DNA of 64,000 bases from Streptomyces tsukubensis (GCF_009296025.1 NZ_CP045178.1:2294001-2358000), one strand, 5' to 3'. Shown: positions 17,086-26,776, numbered from the stretch's first letter. Notes: a model not told the origin generated them from the sequence alone. A program made the numbers and translations.

Positions 17086-17092
17086 GACTCAC

Positions 17093-18088
17093 GTGCCCGC
17101 ATCTCCCGCGCGCTCAGCGCCGCCCTCCCCTCCTTCCCCCCGCAGCCCCGGTGACCGGGCCCTGGGGACGCTCGGCTTCGGGGCCCCCGCGCCCGATCCT
17201 GCCGACGCCTCCCCGCACGTGTTCCCCGACGGGGGCCTGTGGCGTACCGAAGTCCCCTCCGTGGAGGGGCCCGAGGCCCTGGACGTGGTCCTCAAGGAGT
17301 CGGAGCGCCTGAGCGTTCCCGTGCACAGGATCAGTCAGGGCAGCGGCGTCTGGATGCTGACCGACGGCGAGATCACCGAGATGGTGAACGCCTGTGAGGC
17401 GCGCGGGATCGAACTGTGCCTGTTCACGGGGCCGCGCGGCACATGGGACATCGGCGCGTCGACCCGCAGTGACTCGCGCGGCGGCGGGCTTCGGGCGCGC
17501 GGCCACGACGCCGTCGCGGGTTGCGTCGAGGACGCCGTACGGGCCACCGCTCTCGGGGTGCGGTGCCTGCTCGTCGCCGACGAGGGTGTGCTCTGGCTGC
17601 TGCACCGGCTGCGCGCGGACGGCACCCTGCCCGCGGACACCACGTTCAAGGTCTCCGCGCTGATCGGACCGGTCAACCCGGCCTCGTACACCGTTTTCGA
17701 GGGGCTCGGGGCGGACTCCCTGAACATCCCCTCGGACCTCACGCTCCAGCACCTCACCGAGATCCGCCGGGCGAGCCGCGCCCCGATGGACCTCTATCTG
17801 GAAGCACCCGACGACCTGGGAGGCTACGTCCGGATGTACGACGCCGCCGAACTGATCAGGCGCGGCGCACCGCTGTATCTCAAGTTCGGCCTCTCCAAGG
17901 CCCCTGGTATCTACCCGTACGGCGCCCATCTCCGCGATCTCACCCTCGACACCGCGCGTGAGCGGGTGCGCAGGGGGCGCCTCGCCCTCGACCTGCTGGC
18001 CCGTCTGGGCGCCGAAGGCGGGATGTCGCCACTCGGTTCCCGGTCCCCCGGCGAGTTGCGGCGCTTCCCCCTCCCTGAAGGGAACTGA
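17093..18088 (+). CDS. Unrecognised protein of a sugar-import operon, possibly a TIM-barrel enzyme
   Basis: A 331-residue protein I do not recognise with certainty. After about 45 low-complexity residues come alternating strands and helices (IELCLFTGPRGTWDIG, LGVRCLLVADEGVLWLLHRL, FKVSALIGPVNPASYTVFEGLGADSLNIPSD, MDLYLEAPDDLGGYVRMYDAAELIR, PLYLKFGLSKAPGIYPYG), suggesting a barrel related to the U32-peptidase group. No signal peptide is seen. It lies three bases before the sugar-binding protein gene, so a role in handling the imported compound is inferred. Confidence 0.7.
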   Translation: MPASPARSAPPSPPSPRSPGDRALGTLGFGAPAPDPADASPHVFPDGGLWRTEVPSVEGPEALDVVLKESERLSVPVHRISQGSGVWMLTDGEITEMVNACEARGIELCLFTGPRGTWDIGASTRSDSRGGGLRARGHDAVAGCVEDAVRATALGVRCLLVADEGVLWLLHRLRADGTLPADTTFKVSALIGPVNPASYTVFEGLGADSLNIPSDLTLQHLTEIRRASRAPMDLYLEAPDDLGGYVRMYDAAELIRRGAPLYLKFGLSKAPGIYPYGAHLRDLTLDTARERVRRGRLALDLLARLGAEGGMSPLGSRSPGELRRFPLPEGN

Positions 18089-18091
18089 CCC

Positions 18092-19279
18092 ATGACCACT
18101 CCATCCACTCCATCCACCCCACCGACGCCCTCGTCGTCGCCGCGGCGACGGCCCGGCCGGGTCGCCAAGGGGGTGCGGCTCACCGCGGGCGCCGCCCTGG
18201 TCGCGCTGCTCGCCGGATCGCTCGCCGCCTGCGGCCAGGAGGCCAGGGGCGGCAGCCGCTACAAGGCGGACGAGGGCAAGGGCGGCACGATCGGGCTCGC
18301 GATGCCCACCAAGTCGTCAGAGCGCTGGATAGCCGACGGCAAGAACATGGCCAAGCAGTTCCAGAAGGCCGGCTACAGGACGGACCTCCAGTACGGCGAC
18401 GACAAGGTGGAGAACCAGGTCGCCCAGATCGAGAACATGATCACCAAGGGCCACCGGCTGCTGGTGGTCGCCGCCATCGACGGATCGGCCCTCACCGACG
18501 TACTGCACAGGGCGCAGGACGCGGGCATCAAGGTGATCGCGTACGACCGGCTGATCATGGGCACACCGGACGTCGACTACTACGCGTCCTTCGACAACGA
18601 GCGCGTCGGCGAGCTCCAGGCGTCGTACATCGTCGACAAGTTGAAGCTGCCGAAGAACCCGTCGAAGAAGCCGGACGAGACGTACTCGCTGGAGCTGTTC
18701 GCGGGTTCGCCCGACGACAACAACACGAAGTTCTTCTGGAGCGGCGCCATGAAGGTGCTGAAGCCCTACCTCGACAGCGGGTCGCTCGTCGTACGCTCCA
18801 AGCAGACGAAGATGAGCCAGGCCACGACGCTCCGCTGGGACGGCGGCACCGCCCAGAAGCGCATGGACGACCTGCTCAGCAAGAACTACGGCGAGCGGCG
18901 CGTGGACGCCGTCCTCTCCCCGTACGACGGCATCTCCATCGGCGTCATCTCGGCCCTGAAGAGCGCGGGTTACGGCTCGAAGAGCGATCCGCTGCCCGTC
19001 GTCACGGGGCAGGACGGCGAACTGGCCTCTGTGAAGTCCATCATCCGCGGTGAGCAGACGCAGACGGTCTTCAAGGACACCAGGGAGCTGGCCGCGCAGG
19101 CGGTGCGGATGGGCAACGCCGTACTGACGGGCGAGAAGCCGCGGGTCAACAACACCAAGGACTACGACAACGGCGAGAAGATCGTGCCGTCGTACCTCCT
19201 GAAGCCGGTCAGTATCGACAAAAGCAACACCCAGCTCCTCGTCGACGAGGGGTACTTCACCGCAGGGCAGCTCAAGTGA
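18092..19279 (+). CDS. Sugar ABC transporter substrate-binding lipoprotein (CUT2 type)
   Basis: A 395-residue protein with an N-terminal signal and lipobox SLAAC (Cys47), so it is anchored outside the membrane. The periplasmic-binding fold of the xylose/ChvE class is seen from [20 protein letters not shown], through [19 protein letters not shown] and VIAYDRLI, to [19 protein letters not shown]. It delivers a mono- or disaccharide to the importer encoded next; its stop overlaps the ATPase start by four bases. Confidence 0.93.
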   Translation: MTTPSTPSTPPTPSSSPRRRPGRVAKGVRLTAGAALVALLAGSLAACGQEARGGSRYKADEGKGGTIGLAMPTKSSERWIADGKNMAKQFQKAGYRTDLQYGDDKVENQVAQIENMITKGHRLLVVAAIDGSALTDVLHRAQDAGIKVIAYDRLIMGTPDVDYYASFDNERVGELQASYIVDKLKLPKNPSKKPDETYSLELFAGSPDDNNTKFFWSGAMKVLKPYLDSGSLVVRSKQTKMSQATTLRWDGGTAQKRMDDLLSKNYGERRVDAVLSPYDGISIGVISALKSAGYGSKSDPLPVVTGQDGELASVKSIIRGEQTQTVFKDTRELAAQAVRMGNAVLTGEKPRVNNTKDYDNGEKIVPSYLLKPVSIDKSNTQLLVDEGYFTAGQLK

Positions 19280-20961
19280 GCGCCGGGAGCGGAGCGGCGG
19301 ACGTGCCGCTGCTGGAGATGCGCGGGATCACCAAGACGTTCCCCGGGGTCGCCGCCCTGTCCGACGTCCGGCTGACCGTGCGGCCCGGTGAGATCCACGC
19401 CATCTGCGGGGAGAACGGCGCGGGCAAGTCCACGCTGATGAAGGTCCTCAGCGGGGTGCATCCGCACGGCAGTTACGAGGGCGACATCCTCTTCGAGGGC
19501 CGGCCCATGGCCTTCAAGGACATCAGGGCGAGCGAGCGGCACGGCATCGTCATCATCCACCAGGAGCTGGCACTCGTCCCGTACCTGTCGATCGCCGAGA
19601 ACATCTTCCTCGGCAACGAGCAGGCCACCAAGGGGATCATCCGCTGGAGCGACACTCTGCGCAGGGCGTCGGAGCTGCTGCGCCGTGTCGGTCTGCGCGA
19701 GAAGCCGCAGACGGCCGTCGCCGACATCGGGGTGGGACAGCAGCAGTTGGTCGAGATCGCGAAAGCCCTCGCCAAGGAGGTGCGGCTGCTCATCCTCGAC
19801 GAGCCGACGGCCGCCCTGAACGACGAGGACAGCGGGCAGTTGCTGCGGCTGATCCTGGAACTGCGCGAACAGGGCATCGCCTGCGTACTCATCTCGCACA
19901 AGCTGAACGAGATCCGCAAGGTCGCCGACTCCCTGACGATCCTGCGTGACGGACGGTCCATCGAGACGCTGACCGTACGGGAGCGGGGTGCGGGGCCCGA
20001 CATCGAGCCCGAGCTGTCCGAGGACCGCATCATCCGGGGCATGGTCGGGCGCGACCTCGACCACCGCTTCCCCGAGCGCAGCCACTACGAGGGCGACGAC
20101 GCGGGCGAGACGGCGCTCAAGGTGTCGGAGTGGACCGTGCGCCACCCGATCGACCAGCAGCGCCTTGTCGTGAACGACGTGTCGCTGACGGTGCGGCGCG
20201 GGGAGATCGTCGGTATCGCCGGGCTGATGGGGGCGGGCCGCACCGAACTCGCGATGTCACTCTTCGGCCGCTCCTACGGGCATTACGTGGCCGGCTCGGT
20301 GGAGGTGGGCGGCGAGCCCGCGCGGACCAGAACGGTGCCGCAGGCCGTGGCCGCGGGCATCGCCTATGTCACCGAGGACCGTAAGAAATACGGGCTCAAC
20401 CTCATCGACAACATCAACCGCAACGTCTCCCTCTCCTCCCTGCCCGGCATGGCGCGCGGCGGCGTCGTGGACGAGCACAAGGAGCGGCGGGTCGCGGAGC
20501 GCTACCGCACCTCGATGAACATCAAGACCCCGACGGTCTTCGAGCAGGTGGGGCGGCTCAGCGGCGGCAACCAGCAGAAGGTCGTGCTGAGCAAGTGGAT
20601 CCACGCCGATCCCGAGGTGCTGATTCTCGACGAGCCGACGCGTGGCATCGATGTCGGCGCGAAGTACGAGATCTACACGGTGGTCGACTCCCTCGCCGCC
20701 TCGGGCAAGGCCGTGCTGTTCATCTCGTCGGAACTGCCCGAGCTGCTGGGCATGTGCGACCGGATCTACACCATGGCCGAGGGGCGGCTGACCGGCGAGT
20801 TCACCCGCGCCGAGGCCACTCAGGAAGTGCTGATGCGCCGTATGACCAGGACCACCGCGACGCTCACGGCCGCCGCGGCACCCGCCACCTCCGGGGCGGA
20901 CGCCGCCCCAGACCCGCCCGACAGCCACGGGGCGCCCCGCGGTTTCGAGAAGAAGAGCTGA
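19276..20961 (+). CDS. Sugar ABC transporter ATP-binding protein (two ATPase domains)
   Basis: A 561-residue tandem ATPase typical of CUT2 importers. The first domain has Walker [10 protein letters not shown] and Walker [12 protein letters not shown]. The second has the usual degenerate P-loop [10 protein letters not shown], the signature LSGGNQQKV and [12 protein letters not shown]. The Ala/Pro-rich C-terminal tail is extra. It powers uptake of the sugar captured by the upstream lipoprotein; the permease gene follows after nine bases. Confidence 0.95.
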   Translation: MSAGSGAADVPLLEMRGITKTFPGVAALSDVRLTVRPGEIHAICGENGAGKSTLMKVLSGVHPHGSYEGDILFEGRPMAFKDIRASERHGIVIIHQELALVPYLSIAENIFLGNEQATKGIIRWSDTLRRASELLRRVGLREKPQTAVADIGVGQQQLVEIAKALAKEVRLLILDEPTAALNDEDSGQLLRLILELREQGIACVLISHKLNEIRKVADSLTILRDGRSIETLTVRERGAGPDIEPELSEDRIIRGMVGRDLDHRFPERSHYEGDDAGETALKVSEWTVRHPIDQQRLVVNDVSLTVRRGEIVGIAGLMGAGRTELAMSLFGRSYGHYVAGSVEVGGEPARTRTVPQAVAAGIAYVTEDRKKYGLNLIDNINRNVSLSSLPGMARGGVVDEHKERRVAERYRTSMNIKTPTVFEQVGRLSGGNQQKVVLSKWIHADPEVLILDEPTRGIDVGAKYEIYTVVDSLAASGKAVLFISSELPELLGMCDRIYTMAEGRLTGEFTRAEATQEVLMRRMTRTTATLTAAAAPATSGADAAPDPPDSHGAPRGFEKKS

Positions 20962-20970
20962 GGCCACGTC

Positions 20971-22212
20971 ATGACCCTGACGACCACTCCACAACCGCCG
21001 AAGGGTGAGACGGACGCCGAGGCGCAGGCCGCCCCGACGTCGGCGGGGGCTCTGCTGCTGCGGGGCCTGCGTACGCACATGCGCCAGTACGGCATGCTCA
21101 TCGCGCTGGCCTTCATCGTCGTCCTCTTCCAGATCTGGACCGACGGCACGCTGCTGCTGCCCAACAACGTCTCCAACCTGATTCAGCAGAACGGCTACAT
21201 CCTCATCCTGGCCATCGGCATGATGATCGTCATCATCGCCGGGCACATCGACCTCTCCGTGGGGTCGCTCGTCGCCTTCGTCGGCGCGATGTCGGCGGTG
21301 ATGATGGTCAAACACGACATGCCGTGGGGATGGGCGCTGGTCCTCTCCCTGCTCATCGGGGCGGTGGCAGGAGCCTGGCAGGGGTTCTTCATCGCCTATG
21401 TCGGCATCCCGTCGTTCATCGTGACGCTGGCGGGGATGCTGCTCTTCCGCGGCCTCACGCAGATCGTGCTGGAGGGCCAGTCGATCGCCCCTTTCCCCAA
21501 GGGGTTCCAGAACATCGCGCAGGGCTTCATCCCTGAGGTGGGCCCCTACACGCAGTACCACAACCCGACGCTGCTGATCGGTCTGCTCGTCGTCGTGGTG
21601 CTGCTGGCCCAGGAGTGGCGCGACCGCAAGCGTCAGCTCTCCTACGAGCTTGAGGTACTGCCGACGGGGATGTGGGTGATCAAGTGCGTGGCGATCGTCG
21701 CCGCCGTGGTCGCCTTCACGATGACCCTGGCCAGTTTCCACGGCGTCCCCGTGGTGCTGCTCATCATGTGCGCGCTGCTGATCGGCCTCGGCTACGTGAT
21801 GCGCAACGCCATCGTCGGCCGCCATGTGTACGCGCTCGGCGGCAACAAGGCGGCGGCGATGCTCTCCGGCGTCAAGGACAAGCGCGTCGTCTTCCTCGTC
21901 TTCGTCAACATGGGCGTGCTCGCCGCTCTCGCCGGCTGTGTCTACGCGGCCCGGCTGAACGCGGCCACCCCACAGGCCGGCCTCATGTTCGAACTTGAGG
22001 CCATCGCGGCGGCGTTCATCGGCGGCGCCTCGATGAGCGGCGGCGTCGGCACGGTGCTCGGCGCGGTCATCGGCGGCCTGGTGCTCGGTGTATTGAACAA
22101 CGGCATGTCGCTGGTCGGCATCGGTACCGACTACCAGCAGGTCATCAAGGGACTGGTGCTACTGGCCGCGGTGGGCTTCGACGTGTGGAACAAGAGGCGG
22201 GTCGGACGATGA
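20971..22212 (+). CDS. Sugar ABC transporter permease (CUT2 type)
   Basis: A 413-residue membrane protein with about ten hydrophobic segments. Family landmarks are GHIDLSVGSLVAFVGAMSA, GIPSFIVTLAGMLLFRGL and YALGGNKAAAMLSGV. It should form a homodimeric channel with the upstream ATPase. The ATG at 20971 follows GAGCTGAGG. It is the last gene of the operon; the convergent iclR gene ends 70 bases away. Confidence 0.94.
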   Translation: MTLTTTPQPPKGETDAEAQAAPTSAGALLLRGLRTHMRQYGMLIALAFIVVLFQIWTDGTLLLPNNVSNLIQQNGYILILAIGMMIVIIAGHIDLSVGSLVAFVGAMSAVMMVKHDMPWGWALVLSLLIGAVAGAWQGFFIAYVGIPSFIVTLAGMLLFRGLTQIVLEGQSIAPFPKGFQNIAQGFIPEVGPYTQYHNPTLLIGLLVVVVLLAQEWRDRKRQLSYELEVLPTGMWVIKCVAIVAAVVAFTMTLASFHGVPVVLLIMCALLIGLGYVMRNAIVGRHVYALGGNKAAAMLSGVKDKRVVFLVFVNMGVLAALAGCVYAARLNAATPQAGLMFELEAIAAAFIGGASMSGGVGTVLGAVIGGLVLGVLNNGMSLVGIGTDYQQVIKGLVLLAAVGFDVWNKRRVGR

Positions 22213-22282
22213 GCCAGGGCGGGCGGGCTGCCGGGGTCGCCCGGGGCCCGCCCGCCCTTTGTCATGCCATGTACGTCACCCG

Positions 22283-23053
22283 TCAGGAGCCGCCCAGCCT
22301 CGCCGAGAGGTCGGCGGCGCCCTTGGCCACCAGCGTCTCCAGCTCGACTCTGCGCTCGTCGCTCCAGCGGATCATCGGTACGGAGATGCTGAGCGCCGCC
22401 ACCACCCGGGCCGTCCGGTCACGCACCGGGGCGGCCACGCAGCTCACGTCGGGGTTGGACTCGCGCTCCTCCACGGCCACACCGCGCGCCCTGATCTCGT
22501 CGAGCTTCTCGCGCAGCCGCCGGGGGTCGGTGATGCTGGCCGGTGTCATCGCGGTGAGCTGTGCGCCGTCGGGGAACCGGCTCTCGATCTCAGGACGCGG
22601 CAACGCGGCGAGCAGCATCTTGCCGACGGAAGTGCAGTGCGCGGGCAGCCTGCGGCCGGCCGCGGACACCATCCTCACGGCGTGCGTCGAGTCCACCTTG
22701 GCGATGTAGATGACATCGGTGCCGTCGAGGATGGCGACGTGCACGGTCTCGTCGCAGGTGCTCGCGACATCCCCGGCCACCCGCTGTCCCTCGGCGGCGA
22801 GGTCGAGCTGTTCCGCGTACCGGCTGCCGAGCTGGTACGGGCGCACCCCGAGCCGGTAGCGGCCGGGCCGTCCCTCGACCGCCACCAGGTAGGAGCGGGC
22901 TGTGAGGGTGGCGACCAGTTCGTGCACAGTGGTGCGTGGCAGTTGAAGACGGCGGACGATGTCGGGGGCCGACAGCGTGCCGTCGCCGCCGGGTTCGAGG
23001 AATAGCTCAAGTACGTCAAGAGCCCTGGTCACAGCGGGTACCAGACGTCCCAT
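22283..23053 (-). CDS. IclR-family regulator
   Basis: A 256-residue regulator. The N-terminal winged helix (about residues 5-65) has PAVTRALDVLELF and LPRTTVHELVATLTARSYL. The C-terminal effector domain shows the family's LAAEGQRVAGDVAS, HCTSVGKMLLAAL and ALSISVP segments. The ATG follows GGGGAGGA. Its promoter carries the same 12-mer as the dehydratase promoter, so it probably controls the sugar-acid locus and itself. Confidence 0.92.
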   Translation of the reverse strand: MGRLVPAVTRALDVLELFLEPGGDGTLSAPDIVRRLQLPRTTVHELVATLTARSYLVAVEGRPGRYRLGVRPYQLGSRYAEQLDLAAEGQRVAGDVASTCDETVHVAILDGTDVIYIAKVDSTHAVRMVSAAGRRLPAHCTSVGKMLLAALPRPEIESRFPDGAQLTAMTPASITDPRRLREKLDEIRARGVAVEERESNPDVSCVAAPVRDRTARVVAALSISVPMIRWSDERRVELETLVAKGAADLSARLGGS

Positions 23054-23078
23054 GGCCGGTCCTCCCCATCTCTACGCT

Positions 23079-23113
23079 GTTCGAAATATCAACCACTGGC
23101 CGGTATCACGAAC
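23079..23113. promoter_or_regulatory. Probable IclR autoregulatory operator
   Basis: GTTCGAAATATC (23079-23090) faces GGTATCACGAAC (23102-23113), forming an imperfect inverted repeat with 9 of 12 positions paired. The first element is the exact reverse complement of GATATTTCGAAC at 14475-14486. Confidence 0.6.
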
Positions 23114-23295
23114 GCAGCTTACGTTCACCTCCGAACGCGGACAACGGGGTGTCGACGAGGTACGCCCGGAAGAGGGGGGACGGCGGAGCTGGCGCTGACG
23201 CACGGTGTGCGGCCCTGAGCCCCGAAGGGACGAGGGCCGGGGCCCACTGGACGCGCGCCCCGGCCCGGCGGCTACGTTCGCGTGCCGCGACACGG

Positions 23296-23510
23296 CTGTC
23301 ACCCATCCAGGGCATCAGCGAGAAGACGCTCGCCCAGACCCTGCGCGCGCTGGTCCAGGACGGCCTGGTCTGGCGCGAGGTCGAGCCGACGACGCCGCCC
23401 CAGGTCACCTATGGACTGACCGAGTTCGGCCGGGACGTCGGCGAACCGCTGACGGAGCTGTTCGACCGGATCACACTGCGGCTGTCGGCGGGCGACGCGG
23501 GGGAGCGCGG
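23296..23510 (+). pseudogene. Remnant of an HxlR-type regulator (C-terminal half)
   Basis: The plus strand encodes IQGISEKTLAQTLRALVQDG, then LVWREVEPTTPPQVTYGLTEFG and GEPLTELFDRIT, the recognition helix, wing and last helix of HxlR regulators. The N-terminal part with the usual CP-start and first helices is missing, no start codon with a ribosome site precedes it, and the frame runs on into repetitive DNA. It is probably a truncated leftover. Confidence 0.65.
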
Positions 23511-23641
23511 TACCGGACCACACAGCGGCGCCGCCGTACGGCAGCCCGGTACCGGACAGCGCAGCGGCGCTCGCCGTACGGCACGGGACAGCCCGGTACC
23601 GGACGCCCACGCCCCCGACCGCGAACGTGCACGATGGGGGC

Positions 23642-24247
23642 ATGCCCGACACCCCCTCCCCCACCCCGTCCGGCCCTCCCGCGCCTTTCACCCCGTACGA
23701 CTTCCAGCTCGTACTCCTGCGCAGGATGGCCGACCACAACCCCGGTCTCGTGGAGGACGCCAGGCGTCAACTGGACGCCTCGCCCGCCCGGATGCGGGAG
23801 GCCAATCGCCGCTGGCAGGCCATGGTCCGCTCGCCACGCGGGCGGGGCGCGGTGGGCCGCTACCGTTCGGTCCTCGGCGCCCCTGAGTCGAGACGCCCCC
23901 GGCGGATCGGTGACCTGGAGTGCGAGGCGCTGAGTTGGCCTGTGCCGCTCTGGCCGTCGTTGCGCTTCGAGGTACTGACCGCCCCCGGCGGCGCGGTCTG
24001 GAACGAATGGCTGGTCCGCGCCCCGGACGCGGACCCTCCCGAGCTACGGACGGCCGAGGACCTGGCCCCTTGGTCGTGCACGGTGGACGAGGTGGCCCGC
24101 GCCTTCTCCCCCGCCCGGCCGCTGGAGGGCACGGCCCCGACCCGCTGGCGGCTGCTCTTCGAGGCGCCGGACGCGCGGGGCGTACGCAGGCGGTGCGTGG
24201 CGGAGTTCACCTGGGGTCTGCTCCAAGAGGTGACGTACACCGCGTGA
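23642..24247 (+). CDS. Conserved hypothetical protein, 201 residues
   Basis: A soluble protein I do not recognise. It starts at the ATG after GGGGG, with a Pro-rich leader, then helical segments (YDFQLVLLRRMADHNPGLVE, ARRQLDASPARMREANRRWQ) and a C-terminal beta-rich part with many aromatic residues (SLRFEVLTAPGGAVWNEWLV, RWRLLFEAPDARGV, EFTWGLLQEVTYTA). Codon bias is normal for the strand, supporting a real gene. No catalytic motif is visible. Confidence 0.7.
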   Translation: MPDTPSPTPSGPPAPFTPYDFQLVLLRRMADHNPGLVEDARRQLDASPARMREANRRWQAMVRSPRGRGAVGRYRSVLGAPESRRPRRIGDLECEALSWPVPLWPSLRFEVLTAPGGAVWNEWLVRAPDADPPELRTAEDLAPWSCTVDEVARAFSPARPLEGTAPTRWRLLFEAPDARGVRRRCVAEFTWGLLQEVTYTA

Positions 24248-24590
24248 GGCGCGGGGCCCAGCACGTGAGGCAGGGTCTGCCGCGTACGACGTGCGGCACA
24301 CAGCGCGAGACGTGAGGCCCGCCGCGTTCAAGACATGGGTCCATCGCGGGAGGCGTGGTGCCGTCCTGTCCGGTCGAGAATCTAGTCTGCGGGCAGCAAC
24401 TCACCCGACCCGCATGCCGAACCAGCGCGACGCACCATGTTGTGGACCACTCCGCCGAATGAACCACTCCGCCGGACCACACCGCCGAACCACCCCGCTG
24501 GAACTTCCTCATGCCGGGAACCCGCTCCCGGCATCCGGTCGGGCCGGCCCGCCGCCGCGGGTGACGGCCCCGCAAGCCAAGGAGTCGCAC
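24248..24590. other. Intergenic region before matB
   Basis: These 343 bases hold no supported gene. Between about 24,448 and 24,500 the unit ACCACTCCGCCG and near-copies repeat several times. An AT-richer spot around 24,380 may be part of the matB promoter. Confidence 0.5.
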
Positions 24591-26138
24591 GTGTCCTCCC
24601 TCTTCCCCACCGCAGAGCGTCCCACCACGGGGCGTTCCGCTCCGGAACGTCCGGCCACGGACGGGGCCGCCCCTGTGCGGGACACCACCGTGCCCACTTT
24701 CCGCGCCCCGGACGGCACCACCGTCCCCGCCGACCGGATCGCGTTCCGCTTCGGGGACCGCGCGCTGACCTACGCGGAACTCGCCGCCGTGACAGGGCCC
24801 CTCGCCGCCGGACTCGGCGGGGAACGGCGGGTGGCGATCTGGGCGACTCCCACGCTGGAGACGGCCGTCGCCGTGGTGGCCGCGCTGGAGGCCGGGGTAC
24901 CCGCCGTGCCGGTCAACCCCAGGTCGGGCGAGGCCGAACTCGCACACATCGTGGCCGACAGTGAACCGTCGCTGGTGCTGGCCGCGCCAGGCGAGACCCT
25001 GCCAGGCGCCCTCTCCGTCCTGGCCCGCGCCGATGTCGACGTCACTGCGGGAGGCCCCGCGCACCACGCACCGGCCGACCTTCCGGATACGGCGCCCGCC
25101 CTCGTCGTCTACACCTCGGGGACGACGGGCCCGCCGAAGGGCGCCGTCCTCCCGCGCGGGGCGATCACCTCGACCCTCGACGCACTGGCGGACGCGTGGG
25201 CGTGGACCGGTGACGACGTCCTCGTACACGGGCTGCCGCTCTTCCATGTGCACGGGCTGATCCTCGGCGTGCTCGGCCCACTGCGGCGCGGTGGCAGCCT
25301 GCGCCACCTCGGCAGGTTCTCCGCCGAGGGCGTGGCCCGCGAGCTGGCGGGGGGCGGCACGATGCTTTTCGGGGTGCCGACGATGTACCACCGTCTCGCG
25401 GAGGCGCTGGACGACGATCCGGCGCTCGCCAAGGCCCTGACGGGGGCGCGTCTGCTGGTCTCCGGTTCGGCGGCGCTCCCCGTCCACGACCACGAACGGA
25501 TCGCCGCGGCGACCGGAAGGCGGGTCGTGGAGCGGTACGGCATGACGGAGACGCTGATGAACACCAGCGTCCGCGCCGACGGCGAGGCGCGGGCCGGCAC
25601 GGTCGGGGTGCCCCTTCCCGGCGTGGAGGTGCGGCTGGTCGACGAGGCGGGCGACCCGGTCGGGGCGAGGGACGGCGAGACCATCGGCGAGATCCAGGTG
25701 CGGGGCCCCAACCTCTTCACCGAGTACCTGAACCGTCCCGACGCCACGGCGGAGGCCTTCGCGGGCGACTGGTTCCGTACCGGCGACATGGCGGTGCTGG
25801 AACACGACGGCTACGTACGGATCGTGGGCCGCAAGGCGACCGATCTAATCAAGAGCGGCGGCTACAAGATCGGTGCGGGGGAGATCGAGAACGCCCTGCT
25901 CGAATACGCCGGGGTGCGCGAGGCGGCCGTGACGGGCGAGCCCGACGAGGACCTGGGCGAGCGGATCGTCGCCTGGATCGTGCCCGCAGATCCGCAAAAC
26001 CCGCCCGCCGAAAGGGAGTTGGCCGACCATGTGGCCCGCAGGCTCGCCCCGCACAAGCGCCCGCGCGTCGTGCGGCTCCTCGCCGAGCTGCCCCGCAACG
26101 ACATGGGGAAGATCATGAAACGGTCGCTACGTGGCTGA
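24591..26138 (+). CDS. matB: Malonyl-CoA/methylmalonyl-CoA synthetase
   Basis: A 515-residue adenylate-forming enzyme that activates malonate or methylmalonate with ATP and CoA, supplying extender units. The sequence closely follows what I recall of Streptomyces MatB: VYTSGTTGPPKGAVLPRGA, GLPLFHVHGLILGVLGPLRRG, VPTMYHRLAEAL, ERYGMTETLMNTSVRADGE and the C-terminal lysine in NDMGKIMKRSLRG. The GTG at 24591 follows AAGGAG; earlier in-frame codons are repetitive. It stands alone rather than in a mat operon. Confidence 0.93.
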   Translation: MSSLFPTAERPTTGRSAPERPATDGAAPVRDTTVPTFRAPDGTTVPADRIAFRFGDRALTYAELAAVTGPLAAGLGGERRVAIWATPTLETAVAVVAALEAGVPAVPVNPRSGEAELAHIVADSEPSLVLAAPGETLPGALSVLARADVDVTAGGPAHHAPADLPDTAPALVVYTSGTTGPPKGAVLPRGAITSTLDALADAWAWTGDDVLVHGLPLFHVHGLILGVLGPLRRGGSLRHLGRFSAEGVARELAGGGTMLFGVPTMYHRLAEALDDDPALAKALTGARLLVSGSAALPVHDHERIAAATGRRVVERYGMTETLMNTSVRADGEARAGTVGVPLPGVEVRLVDEAGDPVGARDGETIGEIQVRGPNLFTEYLNRPDATAEAFAGDWFRTGDMAVLEHDGYVRIVGRKATDLIKSGGYKIGAGEIENALLEYAGVREAAVTGEPDEDLGERIVAWIVPADPQNPPAERELADHVARRLAPHKRPRVVRLLAELPRNDMGKIMKRSLRG

Positions 26139-26343
26139 CCGCGCGCGGCCGTCACTGACGACTGCCACGAGGACGACTTCCGCTGGGGCGGGTTTCGCGA
26201 GGACGACCTCCGCGAGGTCGGCTCCGCGCCGCCGCCGGCCAACTCAGGCCACGCCCCAGGACCTCGTGGAACTGTCCATCGCGCGGGGCATCGTGGAGCC
26301 GTAAGCACCCGAGCCGCCGCAGGACGGGACCGGAACCCCACGG

Positions 26344-26405
26344 ATGTGGATGTGGACGTGGGCGCGGAACGTGGGCGCGGACGTGGACGCGGACGTGGAC
26401 GCCGA
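26344..26405. repeat. Hexamer-like low-complexity tract
   Basis: Near-perfect runs of GTGGAC, GTGGGC and GCGGAC repeat about ten times in non-coding DNA. Confidence 0.8.
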
Positions 26406-26443
26406 CGGTCCATACGAACACCACATACGAACACCCGCGCAGT

Positions 26444-26457
26444 TGTTCCCTGGAACA
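26444..26457. promoter_or_regulatory. Perfect palindrome TGTTCC-CT-GGAACA
   Basis: Two 6-base arms around CT lie in AT-richer DNA about 175 bases upstream of the peptide gene. It has the form of an operator for a dimeric regulator; which one is unknown. Confidence 0.4.
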
Positions 26458-26631
26458 GGTGATCGTCGCTCAGGAGATTGCATAGGGCACGCGTGAACAA
26501 CGATGCTTACGGGGCGCGAGCAACGGGATGCATACCGTGACAGCGCGCGCCGATCCCCCGGGAGCCATGTCCCTTTGTGTTGCCGGGAGTTCGTTCCACG
26601 CGAAGCACCATCCGAAGGAGAACAAGGCACC

Positions 26632-26691
26632 ATGAACTTCCTCACCGACATCCTCGCCGGCATCGTCCACGTCGTCGGGTGGCTGGTCTGA
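26632..26691 (+). CDS. 19-residue amphipathic/membrane peptide
   Basis: An ATG after GAAGGAGAACAAGGCACC opens a frame of 19 codons, MNFLTDILAGIVHVVGWLV, ending in TGA. The peptide is almost entirely hydrophobic with one Asp, one His and one Trp, so it should lie on or across the membrane as a helix. The strong ribosome site, normal wobble GC and a terminator 85 bases downstream support a real short gene. No function can be assigned; membrane-anchored morphogenetic or regulatory peptides are a precedent. Confidence 0.6.
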   Translation: MNFLTDILAGIVHVVGWLV

Positions 26692-26776
26692 CACCTGACG
26701 CCGCAGGACGTACGGCGGCCCGCGCCACACGAAGGGCGCGGGGCGGCCGGCGTCACAGAGGCTGAGGTCACATGAG

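Larger units (their letters stand above)
16785..17092. other. Promoter region of the ABC-importer operon
   Basis: These 308 bases hold an inverted repeat at 16927-16960, related to the operators before the dehydratase and iclR genes, and an array of octamers at 17030-17085. No gene is visible. Confidence 0.6.
26139..26631. other. Region between matB and the small peptide gene
   Basis: These 493 bases lack a supported gene. They hold a low-complexity tract of GTGGAC/GCGGAC hexamers (about 26,344-26,405) and a palindrome at 26444-26457, and end in a ribosome site (GAAGGAG at 26614-26620) serving the peptide gene at 26632. Confidence 0.6.
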
